Shown one piece after another: positions 1-8,224 of a stretch of 64,000 nucleotides of DNA. The DNA lies in NCBI RefSeq assembly GCF_000011245.1, contig NC_004193.1, forward strand, positions 1,590,501 through 1,654,500. The letters run 5' to 3'. Numbering within the stretch: the stretch's first letter is position 1; each line of letters starts with the position of its first letter. This DNA is from Oceanobacillus iheyensis HTE831 (GTDB lineage: Bacteria > Bacillota > Bacilli > Bacillales > Amphibacillaceae). Below the pieces are notes generated by a model. That model made no database searches, was not told the DNA's origin, and worked only from the letters and a program-made list of their open reading frames with translations. The position numbers were made by a program, and so were the translations under genes.

Positions 1-326
1 ATGAAATGGTTTATAAGATGGGGAGATATGGTAAATTCCTCGCTTGTTCAAACTTTCCGGAATGTCGCAATACAAAACCGATCTTAAAAGAAATTGGTGT
101 TGATTGCCCGAAATGCGAAGAAGGCAATGTGGTTGAACGAAAATCAAAGAAAAAACGAACATTCTATGGTTGTGATCGCTTCCCTGAATGTGACTTTGTT
201 TCCTGGGACAAACCCATTGCTAGAAAATGTCCAAAATGTGAATCTATGTTAGTAGAGAAAAAGAATAAAAAAGAAACTCAAGTACAGTGTACAAATTGTG
301 AATATAAAGAAGTAGCCCAGACTTAA
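1..326 (+). CDS. topA: DNA topoisomerase I, C-terminal part (5' end outside window)
   Basis: This is the C-terminal zinc-ribbon tail of type IA topoisomerase I, which relaxes negative supercoils. The open frame runs in from the left edge (first full codon at position 3), so the catalytic toprim and tyrosine domains lie outside the window. What is visible is a series of Cys-rich ribbons: the [15 protein letters not shown] stretch, then CPKC...CDRFPEC, then CPKC...CTNC, which is the usual TopA_C_Rpt arrangement. The gene ends in TAA and is followed at once by a terminator. In B. subtilis the next gene is trmFO; here it is not. Identification is firm from the ribbon sequences and from the xerC-hslVU-codY genes that follow. 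Confidence 0.93.
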   Translation, partial: EMVYKMGRYGKFLACSNFPECRNTKPILKEIGVDCPKCEEGNVVERKSKKKRTFYGCDRFPECDFVSWDKPIARKCPKCESMLVEKKNKKETQVQCTNCEYKEVAQT

Positions 327-334
327 TTTTAAGG

Positions 335-374
335 CTTGTAGAGATGGATTATTCCACTCTATAGGTCTTTTTTA
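335..374 (+). terminator. Rho-independent terminator after topA
   Basis: A stem of about 16 pairs with one bulge and some G-U pairs (left arm around 335-349, right arm around 353-368, loop TTAT) is followed by a run of six T. It sits 9 nt after the topA stop codon. Confidence 0.6.
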
Positions 375-420
375 TGGCCTGAAAAATTATAAAATTATAC
401 AGTAGTGGATAAACACGTCC

Positions 421-574
421 AGCGCAAGCGACCATCACCTGTCCTTCCGGAAACCTCCTTACTTACGCTTATTGTCTTTCCTTTATCTCAAAGAAATAAA
501 GTAGTTCGACTATTCGAACCACCCATTGAAAAACAGGGGCGCAGAAGATGCGGTGATAAATGGGCGCTTGCGCT
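421..574. repeat. Dispersed inverted-repeat element with GCGCAAGCG ends
   Basis: The ends form an inverted repeat: AGCGCAAGCG at 421-430 and CGCTTGCGCT at 565-574. Inside are nested complementary pairs: ATCACC 434-439 with GGTGAT 552-557, and GTTCGA 504-509 with TCGAAC 514-519. From memory this resembles a family of intergenic repeats common in Bacillaceae that begin GTCCAGC and end GGCGCTTGCGCTTTT. I could not search for copies. An open frame of 79 codons crosses the element but lacks a Shine-Dalgarno and looks like repeat sequence, so no gene is called. The element fills the place where trmFO lies in B. subtilis. Confidence 0.6.
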
Positions 575-644
575 TTTGTTCTTCTATTACGTTTTACTTG
601 TATATACGATGGGAATAATGTTGTATATAAGGAGTGTTTTATGA

Positions 645-965
645 ATGAATACTAAACAAACTTATTATGTAACCATTGATACGAAGGAAATTAGACCATT
701 TTCTGTTCCAGATAATGCAGTTGAATTTGAAATTGAAGCTACAAATGAACAAGTGTTAGAAATAGAAGAAATATTTTCTCGTCTTGATAAGGAATCAAAA
801 AACGCAATAAATTATATTGGTTTGAAACCTTTTGATGAATGGGGAGTCGATGATGAACGAGATAGTTATAAGAAGGATATAAATAACCTATTTTCGATGA
901 TTAAAAAATTGGGAACGACAGAAACACAAAGAAAATTATCTGAAATGGGTATAAGTAACCCTTAA
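645..965 (+). CDS. Small conserved hypothetical protein, 106 aa
   Basis: Function unknown. The protein is acidic and soluble, with no signal peptide or membrane segment. The start at 645 has AAGGAG at 629-634, about 10 nt upstream; an ATG at 641 gives only four codons. It has a beta-strand-like N-terminus (YYVTIDTKEI) and an EIEATNEQ segment, and ends in LGTTETQRKLSEMGI. From memory this layout resembles a Bacillaceae family of about 100-130 residues loosely labelled hydrolase/acyltransferase. That is weak and gives no function. It stands alone between the repeat element and the xerC promoters, an addition compared with B. subtilis. Confidence 0.7.
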   Translation: MNTKQTYYVTIDTKEIRPFSVPDNAVEFEIEATNEQVLEIEEIFSRLDKESKNAINYIGLKPFDEWGVDDERDSYKKDINNLFSMIKKLGTTETQRKLSEMGISNP

Positions 966-1042
966 AATGGAAATATAAAGACTATACCGTTCACAGAATA
1001 TTCAACAATATCAACTTTTTATGCGTTTATAAGATTTGATAT

Positions 1043-1071
1043 TTGACTGGGAGCTATTTTATTATTATAAT
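1043..1071 (+). promoter_or_regulatory. Sigma-A promoter, distal, for xerC-hslVU-codY
   Basis: TTGACT at 1043-1048, a 17-nt spacer and TATAAT at 1066-1071: 5 of 6 and 6 of 6 consensus bases. Predicted start about 1078, giving a leader of about 170 nt before xerC. Confidence 0.65.
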
Positions 1072-1191
1072 CACTCTTTGGTAAGGTAAAATACTTTACA
1101 CATGACAATCGGCTATCTTGCAATAAACATCTTTGCAAAATCATTAAGATTGTATATCATTCTGAATTTTGTTACAATTTAGTTAAGTTCA

Positions 1192-1220
1192 TTGCTTTAT
1201 CGGTTAGAGTGTGTTATTAT
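1192..1220 (+). promoter_or_regulatory. Sigma-A promoter, proximal, for xerC-hslVU-codY
   Basis: TTGCTT at 1192-1197, a 17-nt spacer and TATTAT at 1215-1220. The predicted start is about 20 nt upstream of the xerC ATG, just leaving room for GAGGTGAAGG. Confidence 0.6.
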
Positions 1221-1247
1221 TTATTCGCTGTGCAATGAGGTGAAGGT

Positions 1248-2165
1248 ATGAACCAATTAGAATTATATATAGATACATTTGTGGAATATCTGCAAATAGA
1301 AAAAAACGCTTCACCTTATACCGTGAAATATTATCGGAATGATCTGGAAATTTTCGCGGATTTCCTCCGTTCAGAGGGGTTATCACATATTGCGAATGTG
1401 ACATATAAAGATGTACGCATTTTTCTAACTTCTTTATATGAGCAAGAACTTAGTCGTAGGTCCGTTTCAAGAAAGATATCAACCTTAAGAAGTTTTTACC
1501 GTTTTCTAGAACGAGAAGGTTATGTAGAAGGAAACCCTTTTGTACAGTTACATCTACCGAAAACAAGTAAACCGGTTCCTGGTTTCCTATATCAAGAGGA
1601 ATTGGATAAATTGTTTGAAGTTAACGATATAACGACTCCATTAGGGCAAAGAGATCAAGCTTTATTAGAGATGTTATATGGAACTGGAATTCGTGTCAGT
1701 GAATGTCAAAACCTGCGTTTACAAGATATTGACTTTGCAATAGGTACTATCTTCGTTCGAGGGAAGGGACGTAAGGAACGTTACGTGCCGTTTGGAAGTT
1801 TTGCTGAAATAGCGTTAGAGACCTATCTTCAGGAAGGAAGAACTAAGTTACTGGAAAAAAGTAACTCAGACACGGAATTTATTTTCTTAAATTCCCGTGG
1901 AGGACATCTAACCAATCGAGGAATTCGTACCATTTTAAATAAAATCGTCGAAAGAGCCTCTTTGACTGTACATGTACATCCTCATAAGTTGAGACATACA
2001 TTTGCAACGCATCTATTAAATGAGGGTGCTGATCTTAGATCCGTACAGGAGTTGCTCGGCCATGAAAGCCTATCCTCGACACAAATATATACACATGTGA
2101 CAAAAGACCATTTGCGGGAAGCTTATATGAAAAGCCACCCAAGAGCAAATGGCAACAAAAGCTGA
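1248..2165 (+). CDS. xerC: Tyrosine recombinase XerC (CodV)
   Basis: Site-specific recombinase that with XerD resolves chromosome dimers at dif. The 305-aa length is normal. An N-terminal SAM-like core-binding domain (about residues 1-90) is followed by the catalytic domain. The catalytic set is present: R149 in GTGIRVSE, H246 and R249 in HPHKLRH, H272 in LLGHESL, and the nucleophile Y281. The start has GAGGTGAAGG just upstream. The gene overlaps no other; hslV begins 11 nt after its stop. The position next to hslVU-codY is the conserved Bacillus codVWXY order, so this is the chromosomal Xer protein and not a phage integrase. Confidence 0.95.
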   Translation: MNQLELYIDTFVEYLQIEKNASPYTVKYYRNDLEIFADFLRSEGLSHIANVTYKDVRIFLTSLYEQELSRRSVSRKISTLRSFYRFLEREGYVEGNPFVQLHLPKTSKPVPGFLYQEELDKLFEVNDITTPLGQRDQALLEMLYGTGIRVSECQNLRLQDIDFAIGTIFVRGKGRKERYVPFGSFAEIALETYLQEGRTKLLEKSNSDTEFIFLNSRGGHLTNRGIRTILNKIVERASLTVHVHPHKLRHTFATHLLNEGADLRSVQELLGHESLSSTQIYTHVTKDHLREAYMKSHPRANGNKS

Positions 2166-2175
2166 GGTGAGGGTA

Positions 2176-2721
2176 ATGACAATGGAAATGCATGCAACAA
2201 CTATTTTTGCTGTGCAACACCAAGGTCAAAGTGCCATGTGTGGAGACGGTCAAGTAACATTGGGAAATTCCGTCGTAATGAAGCACAAGGCGAAAAAAGT
2301 TCGAACGCTCTATAATGGAAAAGTTCTTGCAGGGTTTGCTGGTTCGGTAGCGGATGCGTTTACCTTGTTCGAAAAATTTGAAACTAAGTTACAATCATTT
2401 AATGGTAATTTAACAAGAGCTTCGGTAGAACTAGCTCAAGAATGGCGCTCAGATAAAGTACTTCGTAAATTAGAAGCAATGTTAATTGTGATGAATAAAG
2501 AACATATGTATTTGGTATCTGGAACTGGTGAAGTGATTGAACCTGATGATGGTATATTAGCTATTGGGTCAGGTGGGAATTATGCTTTAAGTGCTGGAAG
2601 GGCGCTTGTCAGATATGCTGACAATATGTCAGCTGCGGATATAGCCCGTTCGGCATTAGAAGTTGCAGGAGAAATATGTGTGTTCACTAATGATCAAATA
2701 ACCTTAGAAGTACTTGAATAA
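2176..2721 (+). CDS. hslV: ATP-dependent protease peptidase subunit HslV (ClpQ/CodW)
   Basis: Proteolytic subunit of the HslUV (ClpYQ) protease, a Ntn-hydrolase stacked as two hexamers against HslU. I chose the ATG at 2176 (181 aa) because GAGGTGAGGG lies 6 nt upstream; a longer frame from 2149 would start inside xerC. The body is typical ([46 protein letters not shown]). The N-terminus predicted from this start is MTMEMHATT: after Met removal it would expose Thr, six residues before the TT pair that forms the active N-terminus in E. coli HslV. B. subtilis ClpQ likewise carries a short extension, with Ser exposed. Which residue is the nucleophile here is not settled by sequence. Confidence 0.95.
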   Translation: MTMEMHATTIFAVQHQGQSAMCGDGQVTLGNSVVMKHKAKKVRTLYNGKVLAGFAGSVADAFTLFEKFETKLQSFNGNLTRASVELAQEWRSDKVLRKLEAMLIVMNKEHMYLVSGTGEVIEPDDGILAIGSGGNYALSAGRALVRYADNMSAADIARSALEVAGEICVFTNDQITLEVLE

Positions 2722-2738
2722 AAGGAGGCTATCCATTA

Positions 2739-4136
2739 ATGGGAATGGATTATACCCCAAGGCAAATTGTTGAGCAGTTAGACCAGTTTATTGTTGGTCA
2801 AAAGCAAGCAAAAAAATCAGTAGCGGTTGCTCTCCGTAATCGTTACCGGAGAATGAAGTTAGACGAAGGGTTCCGTGATGAAATTGTCCCTAAAAACATT
2901 CTCATGATTGGTCCAACCGGTGTAGGAAAAACAGAAATTGCTAGAAGACTTGCAAAATTGGTGGGAGCACCTTTTATAAAAGTTGAAGCAACAAAATTTA
3001 CTGAGGTTGGGTATGTTGGTAGAGATGTAGAATCCATGGTAAGAGATTTAGTTGAAATGGCAGTACGAATGGTAAAAGAAGAAAAAATGGCTGGAGTAAT
3101 GAATGAAGCTGAGGAAGAAGCTAATAAAAGATTAGTAAAACTATTAGTTCCAGAATCAAAAAAGAAACCAGCAATGAAAAATCCATTCGAAATGTTATTC
3201 CAATCAGATGGCTCCGATGGAGATGACGAAACGACGGAACAAGATTCGCATGATGAAATTCGTTCGAAACGAAAAAGAATTGCACATCAATTAGCTCTCG
3301 GAGAGCTTGAGGATCACATAGTTTCTGTAGAGATTGATGAAGTTCCACCATCCATGTTTGATATGTTGCAAGGATCGGGTATGGAGCAGATGGGAATGAA
3401 TATGCAAGATGCTTTTGGTCAGTTTATGCCAAAGAAAAAGAAAAAAAGAAATTTACCAGTTTCAGAAGCTCGTAAAGTGCTTACGCAACAAGAAGCTCAA
3501 AAGCTGGTAGATATGGATGAAGTAGCACAAGAAGCTACTAGTCGCGCAGAAGGATCGGGTATTATCTTTATTGATGAGATTGATAAAGTAGCTGGAAAGC
3601 AAGAGAATGCTGCAAATGTGTCTAGAGAAGGTGTACAACGAGACATTTTGCCAATTGTTGAAGGTTCTACTGTTGTAACAAAACATGGAACTGTAAAAAC
3701 AGATCATATGTTATTTGTTGCTGCTGGTGCTTTTCATATGTCAAAACCATCCGATCTAATACCTGAACTGCAAGGGAGATTTCCAATTCGAGTAGAACTT
3801 GAGAAATTAACGGTGGAGGATTTCAAACGAATTTTAACCGAACCTTCCAATGCTTTAATTAAGCAATATCAACTTATGCTGCAAACAGAAGGTATAAATG
3901 TTGAGTTTACTGACGAGGCTATAGAAAGGCTAGCAGAAATTGCTTATCAAGTAAATCAAAACACGGATAATATTGGTGCTCGACGATTACATACGATATT
4001 AGAAAAGCTATTAGAAGATTTATCGTATGAGGCACCAGAAATAACAATGGAAAAAGTTGAAATTACAGTTGGTTATGTCGATGATAAACTATCATCTATT
4101 GTTCAAGATAAAGATTTAAGCCAATTCATACTATAA
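2739..4136 (+). CDS. hslU: HslUV protease ATPase subunit HslU (ClpY/CodX)
   Basis: AAA+ unfoldase that feeds proteins into HslV. It has 465 aa, the usual size. Walker A GPTGVGKT is at about residues 57-64 and Walker B IIFIDEID at about 275-282. Between them is the family-specific I domain, rich in charged residues (about 110-240, including a KKKKKR patch). The sensor/arginine part ([10 protein letters not shown] and NIGARRLHT) is present. The C-terminus ends SQFIL, a hydrophobic tail of the kind that docks into HslV. Spacing from hslV is 17 nt, with AAAGGAGG upstream of the ATG. Confidence 0.97.
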   Translation: MGMDYTPRQIVEQLDQFIVGQKQAKKSVAVALRNRYRRMKLDEGFRDEIVPKNILMIGPTGVGKTEIARRLAKLVGAPFIKVEATKFTEVGYVGRDVESMVRDLVEMAVRMVKEEKMAGVMNEAEEEANKRLVKLLVPESKKKPAMKNPFEMLFQSDGSDGDDETTEQDSHDEIRSKRKRIAHQLALGELEDHIVSVEIDEVPPSMFDMLQGSGMEQMGMNMQDAFGQFMPKKKKKRNLPVSEARKVLTQQEAQKLVDMDEVAQEATSRAEGSGIIFIDEIDKVAGKQENAANVSREGVQRDILPIVEGSTVVTKHGTVKTDHMLFVAAGAFHMSKPSDLIPELQGRFPIRVELEKLTVEDFKRILTEPSNALIKQYQLMLQTEGINVEFTDEAIERLAEIAYQVNQNTDNIGARRLHTILEKLLEDLSYEAPEITMEKVEITVGYVDDKLSSIVQDKDLSQFIL

Positions 4137-4163
4137 TTTTAAATATCGAATGGAGGAAATATC

Positions 4164-4943
4164 ATGGATTTATTAAGTAGAGCAAGAAAAATCAATGCAA
4201 TGTTACAAACAGCAACAGGAAAGTCAGTGAATTTTAACGAAATGTCTGCATCGTTACGCGACGTTATTCGTGGTAATGTTTATATTGTAAGTAGACGTGG
4301 GAAATTATTAGGTTTTGCTGTAAATCAAGAGATTGAGAACGAGCGTATGAAATCAATGCTGGAAGAGCGTCAATTCCCAGAAGAATATACAAGAGGATTA
4401 CACGATATTCGTGAAACTACTCCAAACTTGGATATCGAAAGTACTCATACCGTTTTCCCAGTAGAAAATAAAGAATTATTTAAAGATGGACTTACTACAA
4501 TTGTCCCAATTATCGGTGGTGGAGAACGTCTAGGTACGTTAATTCTAGGAAGAGTTAATGAAAGCTTTAGTGATGATGACTTACTATTAGGTGAATATGG
4601 TGCAACAGTGGTAGGAATGGAAATTCTTCATGAGAAAACCGAAGAAATTGAAATGGAAGCACGTAGCAAAGCTGTAGTACAAATGGCGATTAGTTCCCTT
4701 TCTTACAGTGAATTAGAAGCTATCGACCATATCTTCGAAGAACTAAACGGTAAAGAAGGATTGCTTGTTGCTAGTAAAATCGCAGATCGCGTTGGAATTA
4801 CTCGTTCCGTAATTGTTAATGCACTACGTAAGTTAGAGAGTGCTGGAGTAATTGAGTCTCGTTCGCTTGGTATGAAAGGTACGTACATTAAAGTACTAAA
4901 TGATAAATTCTTAGTAGAATTAGAAAAATTACGTTCAAGATAA
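4164..4943 (+). CDS. codY: Global transcription regulator CodY
   Basis: GTP- and branched-chain-amino-acid-sensing DNA-binding protein that represses stationary-phase, amino-acid and, in B. subtilis, motility genes when nutrients are plentiful. It has 259 aa, the family length. The N-terminal GAF domain covers about residues 1-155 and the winged helix-turn-helix is near residues 202-222 ([21 protein letters not shown]). TGGAGGAAATATC precedes the ATG. It is the last gene of the xerC-hslVU-codY unit and is followed by a terminator. A CodY-box-like sequence lies just downstream (5008-5022). Confidence 0.97.
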   Translation: MDLLSRARKINAMLQTATGKSVNFNEMSASLRDVIRGNVYIVSRRGKLLGFAVNQEIENERMKSMLEERQFPEEYTRGLHDIRETTPNLDIESTHTVFPVENKELFKDGLTTIVPIIGGGERLGTLILGRVNESFSDDDLLLGEYGATVVGMEILHEKTEEIEMEARSKAVVQMAISSLSYSELEAIDHIFEELNGKEGLLVASKIADRVGITRSVIVNALRKLESAGVIESRSLGMKGTYIKVLNDKFLVELEKLRSR

Positions 4944-5007
4944 GTACTGCTTTTATAGCGGTGTTCAAAAAACAGTGGTTTATGTTGAAAATTTGTATAT
5001 AATGTAA

Positions 5008-5022
5008 AATTTTCACAAATAT
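5008..5022 (+). promoter_or_regulatory. Possible CodY box downstream of codY
   Basis: The 15-mer AATTTTCACAAATAT matches the CodY consensus AATTTTCWGAAAATT at 12 of 15 positions. A TATAAT hexamer ends 4 nt upstream (4998-5003) and the codY terminator begins 3 nt downstream. Whether it controls codY transcript ending or the flagellar operon about 360 nt downstream cannot be told from sequence. Confidence 0.4.
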
Positions 5023-5025
5023 GTT

Positions 5026-5054
5026 AAAGAGTCGATGAAAATCGGCTCTTTTTT
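5026..5054 (+). terminator. Rho-independent terminator after codY
   Basis: Arms AAGAGTCGAT and ATCGGCTCTT pair (one G-U) around a GAAA loop and run into seven T. Confidence 0.85.
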
Positions 5055-5377
5055 TGTTATACTTAAATTACGATATGTGGGTAATAAATCCCAGTATATT
5101 AGACTAACTATATACATAAATTTTCCAGTTTACCATTAAATCTTTAATAATATTCCATTTAATACCAATTTAGAGTAGCGAAAATTGTCGTGTATCAACT
5201 GATATTACAAAAAAAGGAAATCATGCAGGCTTAAAGACCTAGTTAATTATGGTCATTTTTGTTTCATATGAAAGAAAATGTCGAAAATACATAGACTTTG
5301 TATAACTTATAACTTAAACTATTCGTATCAGCATCGGAATTTTTGGGTGTTAAAATAATGAAGGGGTTGATTAAGAG

Positions 5378-5770
5378 GTGGATTTATTTTCAGGAACTAT
5401 ATCTCAATTACAGCATTCACTAGATTATTCAACAGCAAAGAATAATGCAATTTCTAATAATATTTCAAATGTAGATACACCGGGATACAAATCACAAAAT
5501 GTTGTTTTCAAAAATACATTAGAAAATGCAATGTCTACAATAGATGCGAAAAGAACAAATGATCGTCATCTGACGTTTGATCAAACATCCTCATCACCTT
5601 ATCGACACATTACAAATCAATCTACTACATACAACCATAATGGAAATAACGTTGATGTTGATAAAGAAATGGCGGAACTTGCCAAAAATCAAATTTACTA
5701 TAACGGATTGATAGATCGAATAAATGGTAAGTTTGGCAGTTTGCAAACTGTAATAAGAGGAGGTAACTAG
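5378..5770 (+). CDS. flgB: Flagellar basal-body rod protein FlgB
   Basis: Proximal rod subunit of the flagellar basal body. The protein has 130 aa. It starts with GTG at 5378, with AAGGGG about 11 nt upstream. The N-terminal rod motif NAISNNISNVDTPGYK (about residues 22-37) is diagnostic, and the C-terminal coiled-coil helix of rod proteins follows (about 95-125). It is the first gene of the fla/che run, as in B. subtilis, and ends 1 nt before the flgC ATG. Confidence 0.95.
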   Translation: MDLFSGTISQLQHSLDYSTAKNNAISNNISNVDTPGYKSQNVVFKNTLENAMSTIDAKRTNDRHLTFDQTSSSPYRHITNQSTTYNHNGNNVDVDKEMAELAKNQIYYNGLIDRINGKFGSLQTVIRGGN

Positions 5771-5771
5771 A

Positions 5772-6227
5772 ATGTCCATATTTAATTCTATGAACACAAG
5801 TGCGAGTGGATTAACTGCACAGCGATTAAGGATGGATATTGTATCTTCTAACGTTGCCAATGCACAATCTACTAGAGCAACGATAAATGAGGATGGAGAA
5901 TTTGAACCATATCGAAGAAAGATGGTTACTTTACAATCCGAACAAAATCAGTTTAAAAATGTCTTGAAACATGCAACGTCATCTTCGTCTACATCAACAT
6001 CAGGTGTAAAAGCAACATCTATTACGGAGGATAATACTCCATTTAATTTAGTGTATAATCCGCAACATCCGGATGCGAATGAACAAGGGTATGTAGAGAT
6101 GCCAAATGTGGATCCGTTAAAAGAAATGGTTGACTTAATGAGTGCGACCAGATCCTATGAGGCAAATATAACAGCCTTTAATGCTAGTAAAGGTATGTTG
6201 ATGAAGGCATTAGAAATTGGTAAGTAG
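5772..6227 (+). CDS. flgC: Flagellar basal-body rod protein FlgC
   Basis: Rod subunit that assembles on FlgB. The 151 aa include the N-terminal SGLTAQRLRMDIVSSNVANAQST rod signature region and the C-terminal SATRSYEANITAFNASKGMLMKALEIG region that all rod/hook/HAP proteins share. A Ser/Thr-rich stretch lies around residues 72-82. GGAGGTAACTAGA precedes the ATG and overlaps the flgB stop, suggesting coupled translation. Confidence 0.96.
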   Translation: MSIFNSMNTSASGLTAQRLRMDIVSSNVANAQSTRATINEDGEFEPYRRKMVTLQSEQNQFKNVLKHATSSSSTSTSGVKATSITEDNTPFNLVYNPQHPDANEQGYVEMPNVDPLKEMVDLMSATRSYEANITAFNASKGMLMKALEIGK

Positions 6228-6243
6228 ATAAGGAGAGAATGAA

Positions 6244-6552
6244 ATGACGATATCAATAATGGGGAATAATGTTACTCCGATTCAACCCAATGAATCAGTC
6301 AATCAAGTAAAACGTTCACCTAGTGAAGCGCAAGCGAATTTTGCTTCTACGTTAAAAAATGCGATTGAAGACCTGAATCATATTCAATTAGAGTCGGATA
6401 AAAAAACAGAAGCATTTGCAAGTGGGAAAATTGATGATTTGCATGATGTTATGATTACTGCTCAAAAATCAAGTGTAACACTTGAAACTACTGTTCAGGT
6501 GCAAAAGAAAGTTATTGACGCATATAACGAAATAATGAGGATGCAAGTATAG
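6244..6552 (+). CDS. fliE: Flagellar hook-basal body complex protein FliE
   Basis: Adaptor joining the FliF MS ring to the rod, and an early export substrate. At 102 aa it has the normal size, and the C-terminal half is typical: FASGKIDDLHDVMITAQKSS followed by TTVQVQKKVIDAYNEIMRMQV. AAGGAGAG precedes the ATG. It lies between flgC and fliF as in other Bacillaceae. Confidence 0.95.
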   Translation: MTISIMGNNVTPIQPNESVNQVKRSPSEAQANFASTLKNAIEDLNHIQLESDKKTEAFASGKIDDLHDVMITAQKSSVTLETTVQVQKKVIDAYNEIMRMQV

Positions 6553-6614
6553 CAATAGAATTTATTCATATTCATAATAGTTTAAACGTATGTGCGTTGT
6601 AGTGGGGGAAATAT

Positions 6615-8213
6615 ATGAAGGAAAAATTGTTGAAAGGGAAGGATTCTGTCTCGTCATTTTGGGCTTCTCGTTCCAAGGTTCAAAAGGGAAGTGTCATTGG
6701 TGGGTTTCTTCTAATCATTTTACTAATAGGTGTAATTACCTTTGCATCGACAAACACGAACTATGTACCACTCTATAACAATTTATCAACACAGGAAGCT
6801 GGCCAAATTACAACTGAGTTAGAATCTCGAGGCGTTCCTTTTGAATTAGAAAATGGAAGGTCAACCATTACAGTTCCTGAAGAACAAGTTGATACATTAT
6901 TACTAGATTTAGCGTCCATGGGACTTCCGAATAATGGTAGTATTGATTATTCGTTTTTTAGTGAGAACACCTCTTGGGGAATTACAGATAATGAGTTTAA
7001 TGTAATGAAGTTAGATGCTATGCAGACAGAGCTTGCCAATTTAATTAAAAGTGTTGAAGGAATTCAAGATGCACAAGTCATGATCAATGTACCAGAAGAA
7101 CCTGTATTTGCAACGGATGTTACCGGTGAGGCAAGTGCTTCAATTGTGCTTAACACTCAACCGGGATATCAGTTTGAAGGGAATCAAATAGAAGGACTTC
7201 ATCATTTAGTTGCAAAAGCAGTTCCAAATTTACCGGAAGAAAATATTGTAATTATGAATCAATACTTTGAGTATTTTGATCAAAATACTCAACAAACTGC
7301 AAATCAAGATACATATACACATCAACAAACAGTAAAAAAAGAAGTGGAAAGAGACATACAACGTAGATTGCAACAAATGCTCGGTACGATGGTGGGCAAT
7401 GAAAACATTGTAGTATCCGTTACAGCAGACATAGATTTCACACAAGAAAATCGTAAAGAAGAATTAGTAGAACCAGTGGACATAGAAAATATGGAAGGTT
7501 TACCTGTTAGTTTAGAAACGATTCAAGAATCTTATGTCGGAGAAGGTGCCGCAGAAGCTGGGACAAATGAGGAAGTAGGGACTGGTGAAGGAGATGTGCC
7601 TGGATATAATTCTGGGGATAATGGAGACGGAGAATACGAATTAGATAAAGAAACGATTAATTATGAATTTAATCGGATTCGTCGTGATATTGTAGAAAGT
7701 CCTTACAAGCTTCGAGATCTAGGTATTCAAGTGGCTGTTAATAATACGAGAAGCGTAGACAATGAATTGGAGTATCTCTCGCAACAAGAGCAGACATCAG
7801 TGGAGGAAGGAATTAATTCTATTTTAAATTCGATTATAACTTCGTCTATCGATGGGGAGTACAACCAAGACTTAGTACCTGATGATAAAACCTCGATCGT
7901 ATTTCAAGAATTTACAGAGACAACCACACCAAGCGCAGAAGGAACAACTGGTATTCCAACTTGGTTGTATGTTGTAGCAGGAATATTACTACTTATTATA
8001 ATTGTATTGTTGTTCTTCTTAATAAGAAACCGAAAAACATCGGATGAGGTAGTCGATCAGTATGAAGAAATTAATGAACAAACACCAATACCGGACTTGC
8101 CTGAAAAAGAAGAATCAGAAGCTACAATCAGAAGAAAACAATTAGAGAAAATAGCGAAAGAAAAACCAGAGGACTTTGCAAAATTATTGCGTAGCTGGAT
8201 TGGTGAAGATTAG
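6615..8213 (+). CDS. fliF: Flagellar MS-ring protein FliF
   Basis: Forms the MS ring in the cytoplasmic membrane, the base of the motor and housing of the export gate. The protein has 532 aa. A first membrane helix lies near residues 28-49, the periplasmic-side YscJ/FliF ring-building domains follow, and a second helix lies near 455-475 (LYVVAGILLLIIIVLLFFLI). The C-terminal tail that binds FliG ends in DFAKLLRSWIGED. An acidic Gly-rich linker (about residues 310-340) interrupts the ring domains. AGTGGGGG is the Shine-Dalgarno. The terminal TAG is merged with the GGAGG used by fliG. Confidence 0.97.
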   Translation: MKEKLLKGKDSVSSFWASRSKVQKGSVIGGFLLIILLIGVITFASTNTNYVPLYNNLSTQEAGQITTELESRGVPFELENGRSTITVPEEQVDTLLLDLASMGLPNNGSIDYSFFSENTSWGITDNEFNVMKLDAMQTELANLIKSVEGIQDAQVMINVPEEPVFATDVTGEASASIVLNTQPGYQFEGNQIEGLHHLVAKAVPNLPEENIVIMNQYFEYFDQNTQQTANQDTYTHQQTVKKEVERDIQRRLQQMLGTMVGNENIVVSVTADIDFTQENRKEELVEPVDIENMEGLPVSLETIQESYVGEGAAEAGTNEEVGTGEGDVPGYNSGDNGDGEYELDKETINYEFNRIRRDIVESPYKLRDLGIQVAVNNTRSVDNELEYLSQQEQTSVEEGINSILNSIITSSIDGEYNQDLVPDDKTSIVFQEFTETTTPSAEGTTGIPTWLYVVAGILLLIIIVLLFFLIRNRKTSDEVVDQYEEINEQTPIPDLPEKEESEATIRRKQLEKIAKEKPEDFAKLLRSWIGED

Positions 8214-8224
8214 GAGGATGTGAA

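Larger units (their letters stand above)
4944..5377. other. Intergenic region between codY and flgB
   Basis: These 434 nt hold no convincing gene. They contain a CodY-box-like sequence (5008-5022), the codY terminator (5026-5054) and a weak GACC/GGTC hairpin around 5236-5254. I could not find a convincing sigma-A or sigma-D promoter for flgB. The best fragments are TATAAC-type minus-10s near 5301-5313 without a matching minus-35, and a sigma-H-like minus-35 (AAAGGAAAT near 5213-5221) with a poor minus-10. Confidence 0.7.

Noticed and set aside
405-644. Open frame of 79 codons on + strand after topA
   Set aside because: It starts with GTG without a Shine-Dalgarno, and most of it is the inverted-repeat element at 421-574; the translation has no recognisable features.
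1248-2165. Tyrosine recombinase as a sign of a mobile element
   Set aside because: It is the housekeeping XerC/CodV in conserved linkage with hslVU-codY; no attachment sites or phage genes are near.
5232-5260. Small hairpin GACC...GGTC followed by ATTTTTG upstream of flgB
   Set aside because: Only about four to six pairs with a 10-nt AT loop; too weak to call a terminator or riboswitch, and no c-di-GMP or other aptamer core was recognised.
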